DNA of 64,000 bases, from assembly GCF_021130785.1 (NCBI RefSeq), contig NW_025777635.1, positions 1 to 64,000 on the forward strand, in the 5' to 3' direction. This DNA is from Homalodisca vitripennis. Taxonomy: Eukaryota > Arthropoda > Insecta > Hemiptera > Cicadellidae. The stretch's first letter is position 1, and the number at the start of each line of letters is the position of its first letter. Made by a program: the position numbers and the translations under genes. The notes under the pieces were generated by a model that saw only the letters and a program-made list of their open reading frames with translations, was not told the origin of the DNA and searched no databases. Of this stretch, positions 51,509 through 63,618 are shown in pieces.

Positions 51509-51753
51509 TGTCAATAAATCTCATGCTCCATCAGAGCTTTCTACACACAATACGGACACTGAAGAGTCTATTGAAAGTGATGTGAAGCCAGAAAATTCAG
51601 CTCCAACTTTACATCCCAGATGTTGTTACTGCTGTCAGAAAAAAAGAAATTTTATGCAGTACAAAATGTTCAGCTTGCTTAAGGTGTATTTGGAATCGAA
51701 CTATTGAGAAAACCATGCACTGGTACCATAATTGTGCAACAAAAGAAAAATAA
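51509..51753 (+). pseudogene. piggyBac-like C-terminal zinc-binding segment, frameshifted
   Basis: A good acceptor, CCCCCATTTATTGCAG, precedes the segment. The first frame reads an acidic linker (STHNTDTEESIESDVKP) then LHPRCCYCCQKKRNFMQYK; with a one-base shift near 51665 the second frame gives KCSACLRCIWNRTIEKTMHW, then YHNCATKEK and a TAA at 51751-51753. The CxxC, CxxC, HxxxxC arrangement with a preceding acidic linker, at the extreme C-terminus, resembles the cysteine-rich domain that piggyBac-family transposases use to bind their terminal repeats. The DDE catalytic domain is absent nearby. It could instead be another small zinc-finger exon. Termini of piggyBac type occur at 52774 and 53158. 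Confidence 0.45.
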
Positions 51754-52389
51754 TAACGTTTTATTCTAAACATATTTGAAGTCCTTAAATCCCATGTTTG
51801 CTTAGTGAATAAATTAACTTCATGTATTGCCTATTATACTTTTATAAACTATATTTATAACTTACAACACAAACGATGTTTATAATATTTTTAAATGCAT
51901 TATTCTTAAACATGTAATAAAATAATTTTATAATTTCCTTATACAAAAAAATAGTATAATTTATCTAAAAACTGATACAATACACTTAATAATTGTAAAA
52001 TTGCATGTAGAAACATACAAACTAACAGAAATACAATGTTAGATGGCAGCTACACAGGGGGACCTGCTACGTATGTGGATAGGACAAGACCTCTCAAATG
52101 TTAAACTCAATAGAACACTTTAGCAAAAGAAACTTAGTCTGCAGGCACTATTTCTATAAATGTGTTATTGAAATTTACACCAAAGACCTCTTTCATTGCT
52201 CTACAATTGAAGCGTTAGAGTTTCGTACACTTAATGACTCACTGAACTCCATTGTTTACTTTCAAACAATAAACCCTTTCTAGACAATAACATGTGCTAT
52301 TGTGAGAACAATTCAATAGCTGTAAATTCACATATACAGGGCAAAAGGTGGAATAAATAGTTACCTGAATGTATTTAGTAGACATCTTC

Positions 52390-52545
52390 AACCTGATAGC
52401 TGAGTGATTACTGAGTCAGCTTATCAAGGGCCTGGGTTCGAGTACCAGTACGGGAAACGCTGTTTCGCACGCTAAACTCGTTTGAACCTAGCGAGGTCCT
52501 GTAGACTTTATCGTCGTTCGTTAGAAATATAATAATAAAATTATA
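52390..52545 (+). repeat. tRNA-derived SINE, copy 2
   Basis: Box A TAGCTGAGTGATTA (52397-52410) and box B GGGTTCGAGTACC (52434-52446) are separated as in a tRNA. The non-tRNA body that follows (CGGGAAACGCTGTTTCGCACG) leads to an A/T-rich tail with AATAATAAAATTATAAATAA at about 52529-52550. Similar to the copy at 95-192. Confidence 0.65.
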
Positions 52546-52773
52546 AATAAATTTAATTTTTTTTTAATTTGACCGATTTGTTATGATGATGCGTGAATTA
52601 TAAGGACAGTATTTGTATACCTTTGGACTTACACAGAACACAATTTAAGTCTCAGTAATTCATTTTAAGTTTTTGGATGAATATATATTATTTATATACA
52701 ACGGCTTTACCCTACACGTTCTCTTTCCATATATGTCGTATTTTATTTAAACTCGATTAAAATTAAAACTATC

Positions 52774-53175
52774 TTAACCCTAGAACTGGCGGTCAATTTC
52801 ATCCTGTAGTGTCGGGCTGTTTTGGAGCTTCGCGCAAGGTTTTTTTAAAAAAATCATTAAAAATATAAAATAAAAGCAATATAAATAAAAGTATATATTT
52901 TTGTGTTCAGGATTAAACGTAGAATTATACTATATTGTAAAATTAACCATACAACATTTTTTAATAAACACTTTTTTTAATCAAAATATAAAATTTACGA
53001 AAAATATTTCGTAAGAATAATAAGTCTAAGAATAATAATCCAAACTAAATTATTTTAGTTTATTATATTTAATATTTTAGTTTAAAATTGTGTTGATAAG
53101 TTTCTAGATTAATATGGTCTATAATGTTCTAATTCTTTAATTACTAGGTTAATGCACTTAACCCTTAGAATTCGC
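52774..53175 (+). repeat. Two same-orientation piggyBac-type terminus candidates
   Basis: TTAACCCTAGAACTGGCGG begins at 52774 and TTAACCCTTAGAATTCGCTG at 53158, 384 bases apart. Each has the TTAA target plus a CCCT(T)AGAA start. Both point the same way, so they do not form one element; no partner right end was found. They may be solo ends of separate decayed elements. Confidence 0.35.
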
Positions 53176-53629
53176 TGTAATAGTATAAAAATATAATAGA
53201 TATTATTAGTTAAAAATATATAAATATCTTAATCACTTAAAAAATATACTTTCGTTTGTAATATACAATAGTTTAATATTTTTCATGACAAGGTAGGGTG
53301 AACATCTACCACTCAACCTCAAAAATAAATGTGACTGACTTTATCAATCCTTATATTTGGTTTTCACTCTGAATACATAAGTAATCTTTCACCCTAAAAG
53401 GTAATGTGCAGAGAGATATTTACAAAGTAACCATTCCAAAAATACCGTTATGAAAGTATATAATAGTGAATAACTTATGACTATATGGTTTATCTTTATA
53501 TAATGTATGTGTATTGGAGATCAAACAAGTAGAAATTAATTTAATTTTCAGTAATATACTTGACATAAAGAGGCGCCAAATGATTAAAGAATGAGACACT
53601 CATATGATATATAATTAACAGTTCCCACT

Positions 53630-54690
53630 GAAACATTATTTAATATCCATAGAAACAACAAAGGTCTAATATTTTAATGTTCATTAAATATTATTACGAG
53701 TATGTTTCAGCATTTCCAACGTCGTTCAACTTGCCAGCCCGACAGGTAATCACCACATGTAGTACAATGTGATGGTCAGAAGCTGGACGAGGACCAGGAA
53801 TTAAAAGGATGAGTTACTTCTACTATTGAGTAATCAAAACTTCTCCTTATAATGACTCTTGATACCCAAAGCAATTTACACTTTAGTTTTAGGGACTATT
53901 AAATTACAACACAAAAACTCGTGAAAAGTTTATAAATAAACGATTACCTGTTTTCCAAAGCAAAATAGAAGTTTTCAAATATAATGTATTATTTTTTTTA
54001 ATTTCCTTTTATTTTTCAAAGACTTTCCCTGATTTTCTTTATAGAAAGCTTACTAAACTTGTGTTTGGGCTGTTTTAATCTCTCTCTGTACCCTAAGCGT
54101 GCAGGGAGAATTGGGTTGAATCACTTTCCCAATTCTTGAGCGTCAAAGCAGTTTTAGAACTGTTTTGGCATGGTTTTATGATACATATTTTAATATTTTA
54201 TGAGAAGAATGTTCTAACGTACCTATTCGAGCAACTGTTTGAACTTTTTTTGTTTAGCTAAATATTATGTTTAGTTTAAAATAGTTTTATATTACCAGAC
54301 TAACATTAGTAATACACAACTACAATCACGTTTTGATGTCTAAAACATAATAATTTAAAAATAAGGTTTCAAATAATTTTTATATATAAAGATATAGTCT
54401 ACAATTCCTAACTAATTCCGTTACTTACGTAAACATTCACCAGAGCACGCATCGACAGTACAAGAGATAAGACATGGCAAATTAAAATGATGCAGTAATC
54501 AAAAATCTTACTTGGATTTAATTTCCATCTTCCTAATAATGTTCTTGCTATCACTAATAATAATTTAACTTCTGTGTCGTGGTAAAACTAGAATAAATAA
54601 TTTGTATACAAATGCGTCTGCTGAACTTCTAAATTGAAACGACCACCCTCGTAAAGTACAGCAATAGCAGAATGACTCCAGTTCATAAAC
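53630..54690 (+). repeat. Partial R1 copy
   Basis: In order it holds TATCCATAGAAACAACAAAGG (53644), GATGGTCAGAAGCTGGACGAGGACCAGGA (53771), AAGCAATTTACACTTTAGTTTTAGG (53869), CACCAGAGCACGCATC with ACAAGAGATAAGACA (about 54438-54474), and CTGAACTTCTAAATTGAAACGACCACCC (54619). All have equivalents in 58013-58840. Confidence 0.6.
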
Positions 54691-55310
54691 TTCTTTATAA
54701 TGTAAATGTCTTAACAGCATCAATACATTTAGTGCTTTCCAGCAAGTTTTAGTTTTCCTTCATTTATTACATATTATAAGTCGCCTATTATTCGTTTTAG
54801 TTTTTCTGAGACTAAACATTTTAATCACATCAGGATTATAAAGAACTTATTAATGGTCAGAAACAAATGTTTATTAGTTCTAAACCTTTAAAATACGGTG
54901 TAATTCCGTAGAGAGGACAATAGAAGTGGACAATAAAAATGACCTTTTTGACTATTTGTTTTACAAAAATTTAACCCATAAAAACTGATCTGATTTCTTT
55001 GTTATCTAATAATGAAAAAAATTCTCATCATGTTTAAAATTCCAATAGAACTTTTAAGCAAGGAACAATCGATAAATTTAATATCCTTTTTTACCATGAA
55101 AACTTGATAAAATATTTCTCTGGAATCTAATACATTAACCACCTTACTGTAATAGTTTTTCTCACTTTTTTCCTGAATCTCTATTTTCCAGAATTAAATA
55201 ACTAACATTTTCATGTAACATTTAATATTCAACATTTAAGTATTGGAATCAAAAATTCCTACTAATAATTTAGAAAACTTTAAACCCACTATTTGGGGTG
55301 AAAAGGATCG

Positions 55311-55709
55311 GTGAAAGAACCACTTAAGTCTCTCTTCAGGGTGGCGTTCTTTCTGCTTGTTATGGACGACTTGTTTAGGTCTGTAACAGTAGTGGTCTTT
55401 TCCAATAGATGTATGCAGATGAGGATGAACATGATAATTCATGTGACTGGTAAATTTAAAAACACAGTCACGGAATTGACTAATGCAACCCTGAAGAGAG
55501 CAGTAAACTGGTTAGATAGAATTGTATTTGTGTTAACCCGGCCCAGGCTGCCCTGGTCACATTTGGAAGAGGGCATAATGGTGGGCCATCGGTCCTTTTT
55601 TTGTCGAAGAAGCTCTATCAGCGAGTTAATGCCAAGTCAAGTTCCTAATCTTTTTCTTGACAGGTGCCAGAATTGGGGACCGCTACTGGAAAGGTTTGTT
55701 GCCTGCTGA
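55311..55709 (+). other. Unrecognised 132-codon open frame at the R1 arm B edge
   Basis: The frame has no ATG at its start; the first in-frame ATG is at about codon 18 (MDDLFRSV). Base composition is less AT-rich than the surroundings. Residues such as RPRLPWSHLEEG and NWGPLLERF look non-repetitive, but no domain is recognised and arm A lacks an equivalent frame. It may be a relic of the element's coding part, or chance. Confidence 0.2.
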
Positions 55710-58700
55710 ATATAGTTACTAATATAGTGCAGGCTTCTGATCGTAGGGTCTTTTTGGTCTTCAGCCGAAGCTTTACATTTGCTTTATATCTACGGGATTA
55801 TACCTAGGACTAACGGTTGAGGTTTTTGTTTTGTAGTTCAATACTTGGTCGGATTGGCTTGCATCCTAAGGATATCCTGTCTGGCAATAAGCTCCGAACT
55901 GACCCGGTTACTACTCATAGATGGTTGTCATAATCTTTTACATTTTGTGCATAATAATATTTAGTTTATGACTAGTTGGGTTGTTTACCCACATCAGTAG
56001 GGAAATGCCTTCTCTAATTTTACGTTATAAATTAGTAGTAAAATTACAATGTTGATTCAAGTATTATGGTTGTATTACACATGATTGCAGAACTTATACT
56101 TCAACGGTTTTCCTTTCACAAATCCTTCAGTATTATGATTGTTTACAACGAAGTTGTGTTCATGAGGGTTTCACAGATCAACGCCATACTCTGTGACATC
56201 TTACATTTATTTGACGTTTAAAAAACTATAAGCAAGAAAGTTGTATACGTTTAAAATTTTGGGACATTATTGCGTTGCAAGATTTACAATTTCATTTACA
56301 AGAAAGCTAGAACCGTAATTAATTTATGAAAAGATGGTTTTCAAAATGATGAGATCAAATTTAATTACATTCAGAAATAAATAATAGTTAAATTTTAATG
56401 AGTTAACCTTGTGGTTTAAAACTGAAATAAATATTTATTTGGAGACAAAAATATATCTGAAAAATCCTCTTTTCGATTTCTGATTTAAATTAATAAGTGG
56501 ACAATAGTTGTTTTTTAAACGTGGTTAGATGCAGGCATTTTGAGTTATTAACATTTGATTATAAATTAAAATCCCAAATGAAACTATTTACCAAAATTTA
56601 ATATTTTTTTCAAGACCAAAGTTGGTTTATGCTTTAAAATAACCTTAGTTTTGTTAAATGTACCTAAAATTGTGATACCTAGGTTATTAATTTATTACTA
56701 CAACTAATGAATACTTAACGATGTACATAAAGCCACTATTTCAGACAGTAAATGTATTGTGTTGCTGGTTGGGCTCATAGATGTACCAATAAATGCTAGT
56801 TTATTTACTAATTCCTCTTAATATTCTGTTCTAATTATCCATATAGTGTATGTGCAGGCATCTCGCGTAGGCATGATAAAATATCTTGTTCTTTTATTTC
56901 TTATATAAAGAAATAGAAATAAAACAACATACTCTAATTGGGTTCATTTAATAAATATAATTATTATATAAATTGCACTCTACTTTCATTAATAATTATA
57001 TTAGTTAGCTTTACAATGCCACAACATTTAGGCTAAAAACAGATATTATACTCTATTGTGATCTTCCAATTCTTTAAGTCCTCGTAAAGAAGTGATTACT
57101 AGCGTATGATGATACGCGTAAATAGGATTTCTCTCACCAATGCGCCTTTGTTACCTGAGAAGCTTACTTACTAATTATGTAATAACCTATCTGGTGTCTC
57201 AAATGTACATAAAGGTATTATATTTATTTTTGAGCTAAAATTTTCATTAATTAATAAGAAATTAACTACTATATCATGATGATAAATCGTCCGTACAGGA
57301 TTATCTAAATTGTGACTTTATTACCCATTGATACACTCGCCTATTAAATACTCCATGGGAAAACGTCCAAAAAAACTAAAAATAAACTATTTCTTAAGAT
57401 AGCAGAATATGTGAATGAGTTCAATAGGTCATTGCTGCTATTTCTATAAATAATATAATTTACTTGCTATTACTATTTTCATCTTATTACCACCTAGGAT
57501 AGTTTATATATTGAAATAAAAACTGCATGAATACACTGCGTCCTGTCAAAACGGTAAGCAGTGAAAAACTATATTGTTTAAATTTAAAATTCAATTCGTA
57601 TTTAAGTTATTAAATAATATAAAAATTTTGTAAAAATATGTAAAGAATATTTTACAATAGAAAGACCCATAATTTTCCTTTGTATCTAAATAAAAGCTTT
57701 ATCAAATTTAGTTAAAATCTTCCCAATGGGGTTAGCGTGATTAATTAGAATAATTGGATATAGTATAAGATTGTCGTAAATTTCCCCTGGACATTGCATC
57801 CAAACAGTAAAAATTTGCAACATATATCAGAGACGGAGAAAAAGGTCTCATAAAGAATCTTTATAGTTAAGTTCTATTTACCCGTTTGTGCCTCTAAAAT
57901 TTATATACTGGGGTAATCAGACAACAAGCATTTAGCATTATTAGTAGTCGTGACGTCAGCAATATAAGGGACAGCTAAAACGTAAGCAGTAGTTTAAGTA
58001 AAATATTATTTTATATCCATAGAAACAAAATTAAATTTATAATTTAATGTTTTTTTAAATAATTCTAAAGTGTTATTTTTGCTCCATTTTTCAAACTTCG
58101 CTCAAACTCACAGGTAGTCAGGGAAGTAGCACCAGGAACACGATTTGATGGCCAGAAGCAGAACAAGGACCAGGACTTACAAGGATGAGTTATTTTCATT
58201 AAATATAAATGATAGATATAGTAACTATTTCTCCTTACTCCAAAGCAGTTTACATCCAAGTTTTAAGCTATTATTATTTACAGCACAAAATACCGGAACA
58301 GTCCATATGAAGTACTAACAAGTACTAATTAAATATAGCTAATACACTTCATTTGTTTTGTGTAAAAGCTACTAATTCGTGTTTGGTGTTATAGTATAGA
58401 TGTGGAGGTTTAAACGTTTAGTCTAACTTTACTGAAGTTTAGTATTCATAAAAAAGTTGATATTAGTCGTTGATTTTTATTTAAGATACAAAAACGATAA
58501 TTATTTTTTTGTTTGAATTGATATATTTCAAACATTAAAAAAACAATACCAAACACGTGTTACCAAAATTTGTTCTATAAGATTTAACTCATTCAATTAA
58601 GTTACAGAAATCCACGCCAGAGCTCTCTTCCACAATACAAGAGATTAATAAACGGGCCAATTTAAATTATGCGATATTAGGAATGCATAATTAGATTCTA

Positions 58701-59565
58701 ATACTAAATTTAAAATATTAAAATTTATCTTGTTTACTGATAATAGATTTAGTTTGTATTTCATTACGTAATAGAATAAGTCGTTTGGAAAATAATACTT
58801 CAGCTAAACTTTTAAATCGGAGAGAGCACCCCTGCCGGGATGTAATATTCCCTGAATTATCAAAGCACATATCTTCGTTAGCATTGAGAGTATATACAAA
58901 AGCATCAGTACATATTTCAATCTAGAATCGAAAAGGCGGAGCTTCAAGTGGTACACAAAAATCCCCTCCCAAACCCAAAAACGTGCACATGAGCATGTCT
59001 GGTATCAAAAACAATGCTGATTGGCTTTTTTGACGTTCGAGGAATCGTCCATTTTAAGTTCGTACCACAAGGAAAAACTGTCAACGCAGCCTATTATCTA
59101 GAGGTGCTTGAGACTGAGAGTCTGGATCGCCCGCATCCGGGCTGATATTAGTCATCTTCAAATCCACCACGACAATGCCCCACCCACACGGCTTTCGTCG
59201 TTACCCAGCTACCTGTTCTGAACAAGACCCACCCCCCGTGGGTGCCCCATCCTTCTTACAGCCCTGGACATAGCTCCGTGTGCTTTTTTTACCACCGATT
59301 GAAGAGAGAGCTGAGAGGAAAACACTGGGAACTCGGTGGGAAAATATCCTAGCTTGAAGTTATAAGGCACTTGAGAAGCATTCATAATGCACCCTGTATC
59401 CCCATGTCTCATCAAGGTGAAACATTGAGTGCACTACGATGTTTACCGACACGAGCCAAAAGCTCGGTGGAGCTTCCGAGTCTTCCTCTCATTACATAGA
59501 TATGGTGGGAAGGGCTGATTCAACCTGTATGTAGAGTTTAGCTCGAGTTATGTAGAGTATAAAAG
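55690..59565 (+). repeat. Large non-coding repeat R1, arm B
   Basis: About 3.9 kb, the reverse-complement partner of 4430-8110, collinear along its length. Landmarks are GATCGTAGGGTCTTTTTGG (55738), the CTTTATATCTACGGGATTATACC block (55781), CATCCTAAGGATATCCTGTCTGG (55862), CCCCTGGACATTGCATCCAAACAG (57784), GGAACACGATTTGATGGCCAGAAGC (58134), CACGCCAGAGCTCTCTTCCAC (58612), the CCCACCCCCCGTGGGTGCCCC block (59228) and GAGTTTAGCTCGAGTTATG (59532). The small open frames within it are not preserved in arm A, which argues against coding. Arms are separated by about 47.6 kb. Confidence 0.75.
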
Positions 59566-60899
59566 GTATAATAATTAATACTTTAATTTTGTCATCTCTA
59601 CTTCAAAAACCATTCCCGCACCATAATCACCCGTTATACATATGCCAACAATAATTATCACAATATTATTAATATATAAATAAGTATTGACATAAAAATA
59701 GGAGTAAAATTAGGAAAATCAAGTTTCGTTAAAACTCATTTGTAGCTTTACATATCGTTAAAAATTATTTAAATAAAGAAATAAATAATATATATATATT
59801 AGGGAGTATATATACGCATTGGCAGTAGTTTTTGGGTTCATTACATTTACATAATCAAAATTTATTTTAATACATATAATGATATAATAATATTTTCTTA
59901 CTGTTAGCCTACCAGATGTTATAAATGTTTATAACGTTAAATTTAAGTAAGAATAAACAGTTCTTTTTGACCATTAACTCTCTTAAAAATGTATAAAAAT
60001 GTAGAAGAAAACGTTTATGATCAGAAGTACTGTTTCAGACAGAGAGAGTGAGATGGAGACACAGTGGGAAAGTAATAGGACTCAGTGTGGTTCCTCACTC
60101 TGAGTTGGCATGTTACTTGTGTTACGTTGTTTGGTTTAAAATCCAGTATGAGAAATAATAACAAGCTATACACAATCCTATAATTTATGATAGTGTCGAG
60201 TGCCTATATAAATATTTATGTAATAAAACATGAAATAATGTGGTGTGTACGGCATATTGTCAAGCATTTAATAATTCAAGTTTTATTGGGGAATAACATC
60301 AGTGAATTTATTTTTAATGTAAATTTATTAAATTTCATTATAGGGAACTTTTCAGAAACAAGATTCTTTTCTTACAGCAGTCATATTCTCATTTGTTCAG
60401 TATGTTCTGTGGCGAAATTAGTGTGTATATGCCAGACTATTACACCAATACTCTTACTGAAACCAACATAAGTCCAATTTTCGTCAAATTTCAAAACGAA
60501 AGCATCAGAAAGTAAGATGCACCTGGCATTCATTTATAAATATTTCATAATTTTTAAATATATCTATTTTATCAATTCACTGACAAAAGTAACAATTGCG
60601 TGCAAATGTTGCTATAAAATAAATTATCACACATTATTATAACGGCGTAGACAGTTTAAAATATTACCTCAAAACAGGAGTGAAAAAGCTTTACCTGAAT
60701 ATTATCAGTTATAACAGTGCTTTAGTGTTAGATCATAATAGTTAAATATATTTATATGTTACGATTAGAATTTTAAACGACTATTTAAAAGTAACGGATG
60801 TGAAAACTATGAAAATATTTATAAAACTATTATTATTATTATTAGATATGTAGCCTTGATATGTGTTTAATAAATATATAAACAATAATAAACCTTTTA
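59566..60899. other. AT-rich stretch, no gene supported
   Basis: It includes a short (TA)n at about 59788-59799 and an imperfect hairpin CTCAGTGTG/CACTCTGAG near 60081-60104. The 94-codon frame at 60187-60471 starts with ATA, not ATG, and shows no domain. Confidence 0.4.
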
Positions 60900-60909
60900 T
60901 AAACACTTT

Positions 60910-61095
60910 TTTGGATCTTTTTTATTTTTGTACAATGTACATTTCAAATTCTAGTAAATCATCTTCAGGTTGATAAAGTGCAAGGTCGATGGTACTGATA
61001 AAAAGTGCTAGGGTCACAGACAGGATTCAAACCTGCGCTATCCCTAACTCAGAGCCGAAGTAAACGTCTTAGACCACTCGGCCATCGGCACTCCC
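60910..61095 (-). repeat. Ser/Leu-tRNA-like SINE
   Basis: On minus the head reads GTGCCGATGGCCGAGTGGTC, an excellent class II tRNA box A, and then GCAGGTTTGAATCCTGTC, an excellent box B with an intact T-arm stem. The acceptor stem does not pair and the anticodon stem is broken, so it is not a working tRNA. The downstream body (ATCAACCTGAAGATGATTTA) and the AAAAATAAAAAAG end near 60915 fit a SINE. Confidence 0.6.
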
Positions 61096-61439
61096 AAATG
61101 TTCCTGTAAAGGTTAGAGCATTTCAGACTTGTTATGATAATAGTTACAGACTATATTTTATCAGTGATGTAGATGAGTTAATAATTAATTATAAACAAAA
61201 AAATGAAAAGATATTGAATCCTTAACCACTAACTCATTTTCAATTAATTGATTGTTTATTTATTAACTTTTCAATTTAGTAACTTGTGTGCATAAAATAA
61301 CTTTAAAATTTAATTTTAAATGCACTGAAATTTAGACTACTGGAATTAGATACATCATAGCGAAAACAGATATACTAATAAGCAATACCATGACATATCG
61401 AATAGTGTGCCTGGATTTTGGATCTAAATTATGATAATT

Positions 61440-62620
61440 TATCACGATACTGTAAGGCAGGCAATTGCAGATGTTTGCGTCTATAGTATATTATGTGTAA
61501 GGGTAATCTGATAACAAGAATCGGCATAACTATAGTAGTAGTCGTAAGTGAAGGTATCCAGAAAGTAAGAAACAGGTGAAACATAGACACCAGATTATAT
61601 ATTAATATCCATGGAAACAGCAAAGTACAATTATTTGAAAGTGTTTGATGAATTAAAAAGTGTTGTTTATATAATTCTTTGAACTCATACTACGTTGGGT
61701 CCAGGGACATGTGCAACGAAAAAGCTTGATAAGGGCAAGGACATTTGTTATAGTTCAGTTTAACGTTCAAAGTCGGTCAACACGCAGGATGCCAGAAAAT
61801 CTTCACCAGGAGTACGAAGCCAAAGACCAGGATCAAGACAAGGACTTATAGATGAGTTAATTTGATTATTTTTAAATCATAGTTTTGGCTCTAGTTTTTC
61901 TTCTTACCTAAAGCAGTTTACATACAAGTTTTTAGAGATTATTAATCACAGTAAACAACAGTAAAACAAGTTAATTGAAGTATACGCATTTAAAATTTTA
62001 ACAAAATTTTAATCTTTAAAGGATTTTAGAATTTATTTATTTATTTCGTTAACATTATCATAATCAAATATTAACGTTAGTTAGTATGCTTTGTGTACAA
62101 AAAGAAAAGAAACTTGTAACTTTGGGTTGTTAATCCTTTAGCACTTTAAATGTACAGAAATAATTAATTTTAGGAGTTTTTGTCTAAAACATTAAAAACA
62201 TTTAAGATCCCTTCATAAATATTGAGATAAAAAATATATAAATGAATTAGAGAATTAATCTCTAAAAGGTGTCTAAGAGTCATCTTTATGGGATTTTATA
62301 ATAGAGTATAATATGTAATAAATGTAAAATTATTTTAATGCTGTTTTCACTTAGGATTAAAGTCCGACTCTTAAATACGTTTAGTTCTTTAAAGTCAACA
62401 ATTATGAAAACTGTATTGTGCAGATATTGAAGATGAATATAGTGTATGTTTTAAATTTATTCAATCAGTTGCTGAAATTACAACCAGAGCACCCATCTAT
62501 TTCACAAGAGAAACAAAAGGAAGTTATACAGTGTTAGAAACAACTTATTATATTACATATTCATATTGAAATTTAAACATTTTTACTATGAATAATAATT
62601 TTTGGTCTAATAACTGTTTC
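61440..62620 (+). repeat. Partial R1 copy
   Basis: GGGTAATCTGATAACAAGAATC (61500) with TAGTAGTAGTCGT matches 57911-57950. TATCCATGGAAACAGCAAAG (61606), GACCAGGATCAAGACAAGGACTTA (61825), AAAGCAGTTTACATACAAGTTTT (61909) and ACCAGAGCACCCATC with TTCACAAGAGA (about 62482-62512) follow in the R1 order. Confidence 0.6.
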
Positions 62621-62880
62621 ATGTTAAAATATAATAACACTTTCCGGAGAATATTGCACAGCATGTTTCCAAATCATGAGTAAAGTAGCATGGTTTAGGT
62701 TTTCGTTTTTGTGACTACCGTAGATCATTTCCTATCTAAGTTTCCGTGAAAAGTAAAGTTTGTTGTCATAAATCAATTAAAAAAATATAATAATTTAAAC
62801 AACTCATACTATTTACAAATAGTAATTTAAACTAATCAATGTATTCTGTATAAGATATAGGAGTAGATATGAATGTAAGG

Positions 62881-63165
62881 GTTCTAGACCACTTTTGGGA
62901 CAGACAGAAAATCAAGGGAAAATACTGTTTAAAGGACAATAAAACGAATCTGTAAAATCAAACAGTAAGGGGTTCCTAGACCACTTTTGGGACAGTCAGA
63001 AAATCAATGTAAAAATACTGTCCATTGAACAATAAAAAAAATCTAAGAAATCTAACAGGAAACCACGAATGTAAAATACTGTCCATTGAACCAAAAACAA
63101 ATCTAAGAAATCTAACAGGAAACCCACGAATGGAAAATAACCGAATCTTTAGCTGTTTACTGTTC
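62881..63165. repeat. Compound tandem repeat, periods about 91 and 61-63
   Basis: GTTC(C)TAGACCACTTTTGGGACAG occurs at 62881 and 62972. The second unit passes into AAATACTGTCCATTGAAC, repeated at about 63010 and 63072, each followed by ATCTAAGAAATCTAACAGGAAAC. The minus frame 62976-63167 repeats FPVRFLRF because of this structure and is probably not a protein. Confidence 0.7.
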
Positions 63166-63194
63166 ATTGTAGGCTTCTAATTTCTTAAGCTATT

Positions 63195-63537
63195 TTAATG
63201 AAAAAATCCAGAAATCTTCGAAATCTTTATTCTACAAAGTTTAATTGTAACACAGTCTTTATCTTTAATAGTCTTCTTTCCAGTAACAACCAAGTGTAAT
63301 TTTTCATTTTTATTCAACTTCTTTAATCTTTTTTTCATCCAAAACAGTCAAAAATCTGTTCGGTAAGTGTACTTTATAATCTTCCAACTCGGCAATTATT
63401 GTAAACCCGAAATTTATCTTTCATTTTCTCCAGATTCAAAATTTTTGTATTTCTTATTTTCTTTCTAATTCTATTAATCTCTTGTATTCTTTGAACTTTA
63501 AATCACCAACCTTATTCAACTCTTGTAACAGCGCCAT
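63195..63537 (-). pseudogene. Small unrecognised gene relic with an LPNRF motif
   Basis: From the ATG at 63537 the minus strand reads MALLQELNKVGDLKFKEYKR and stops after 27 codons at 63454-63456. Overlapping frames then give NTKILNLEKMKDKF, and, shifted again, FGFTIIAELEDYKVHLPNRF then LTVLDEKKIKEVE. A last shift gives KLHLVVTGKKTIKDKDCVTI, ending at TAA 63195-63197. The smooth run of protein-like text across three shifts shows one decayed gene of about 110 residues. The pattern FG-x-x-I-x-AEL...YKV-x-LPNRF I recall only as a recurrent uncharacterised arthropod protein type, perhaps mobile; function is unknown. Confidence 0.45.
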
Positions 63538-63618
63538 TTACATAGAAAAAAAATTAATACTTCTACACTTTTAAGGTGAAAAATCAAAACTATACTTCCA
63601 AAATACACAAAAAACCGG

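Noticed and set aside
61009..61091. Functional tRNA-Ser or tRNA-Leu gene
   Set aside because: Boxes A and B are good but acceptor and anticodon stems do not pair, and a SINE-like body and A-rich tail follow.
62976..63167. Small protein with repeated FPVRFLRF
   Set aside because: The repetition follows a DNA tandem repeat whose ~61-base period is not a multiple of three, so it is unlikely to be a maintained protein repeat.
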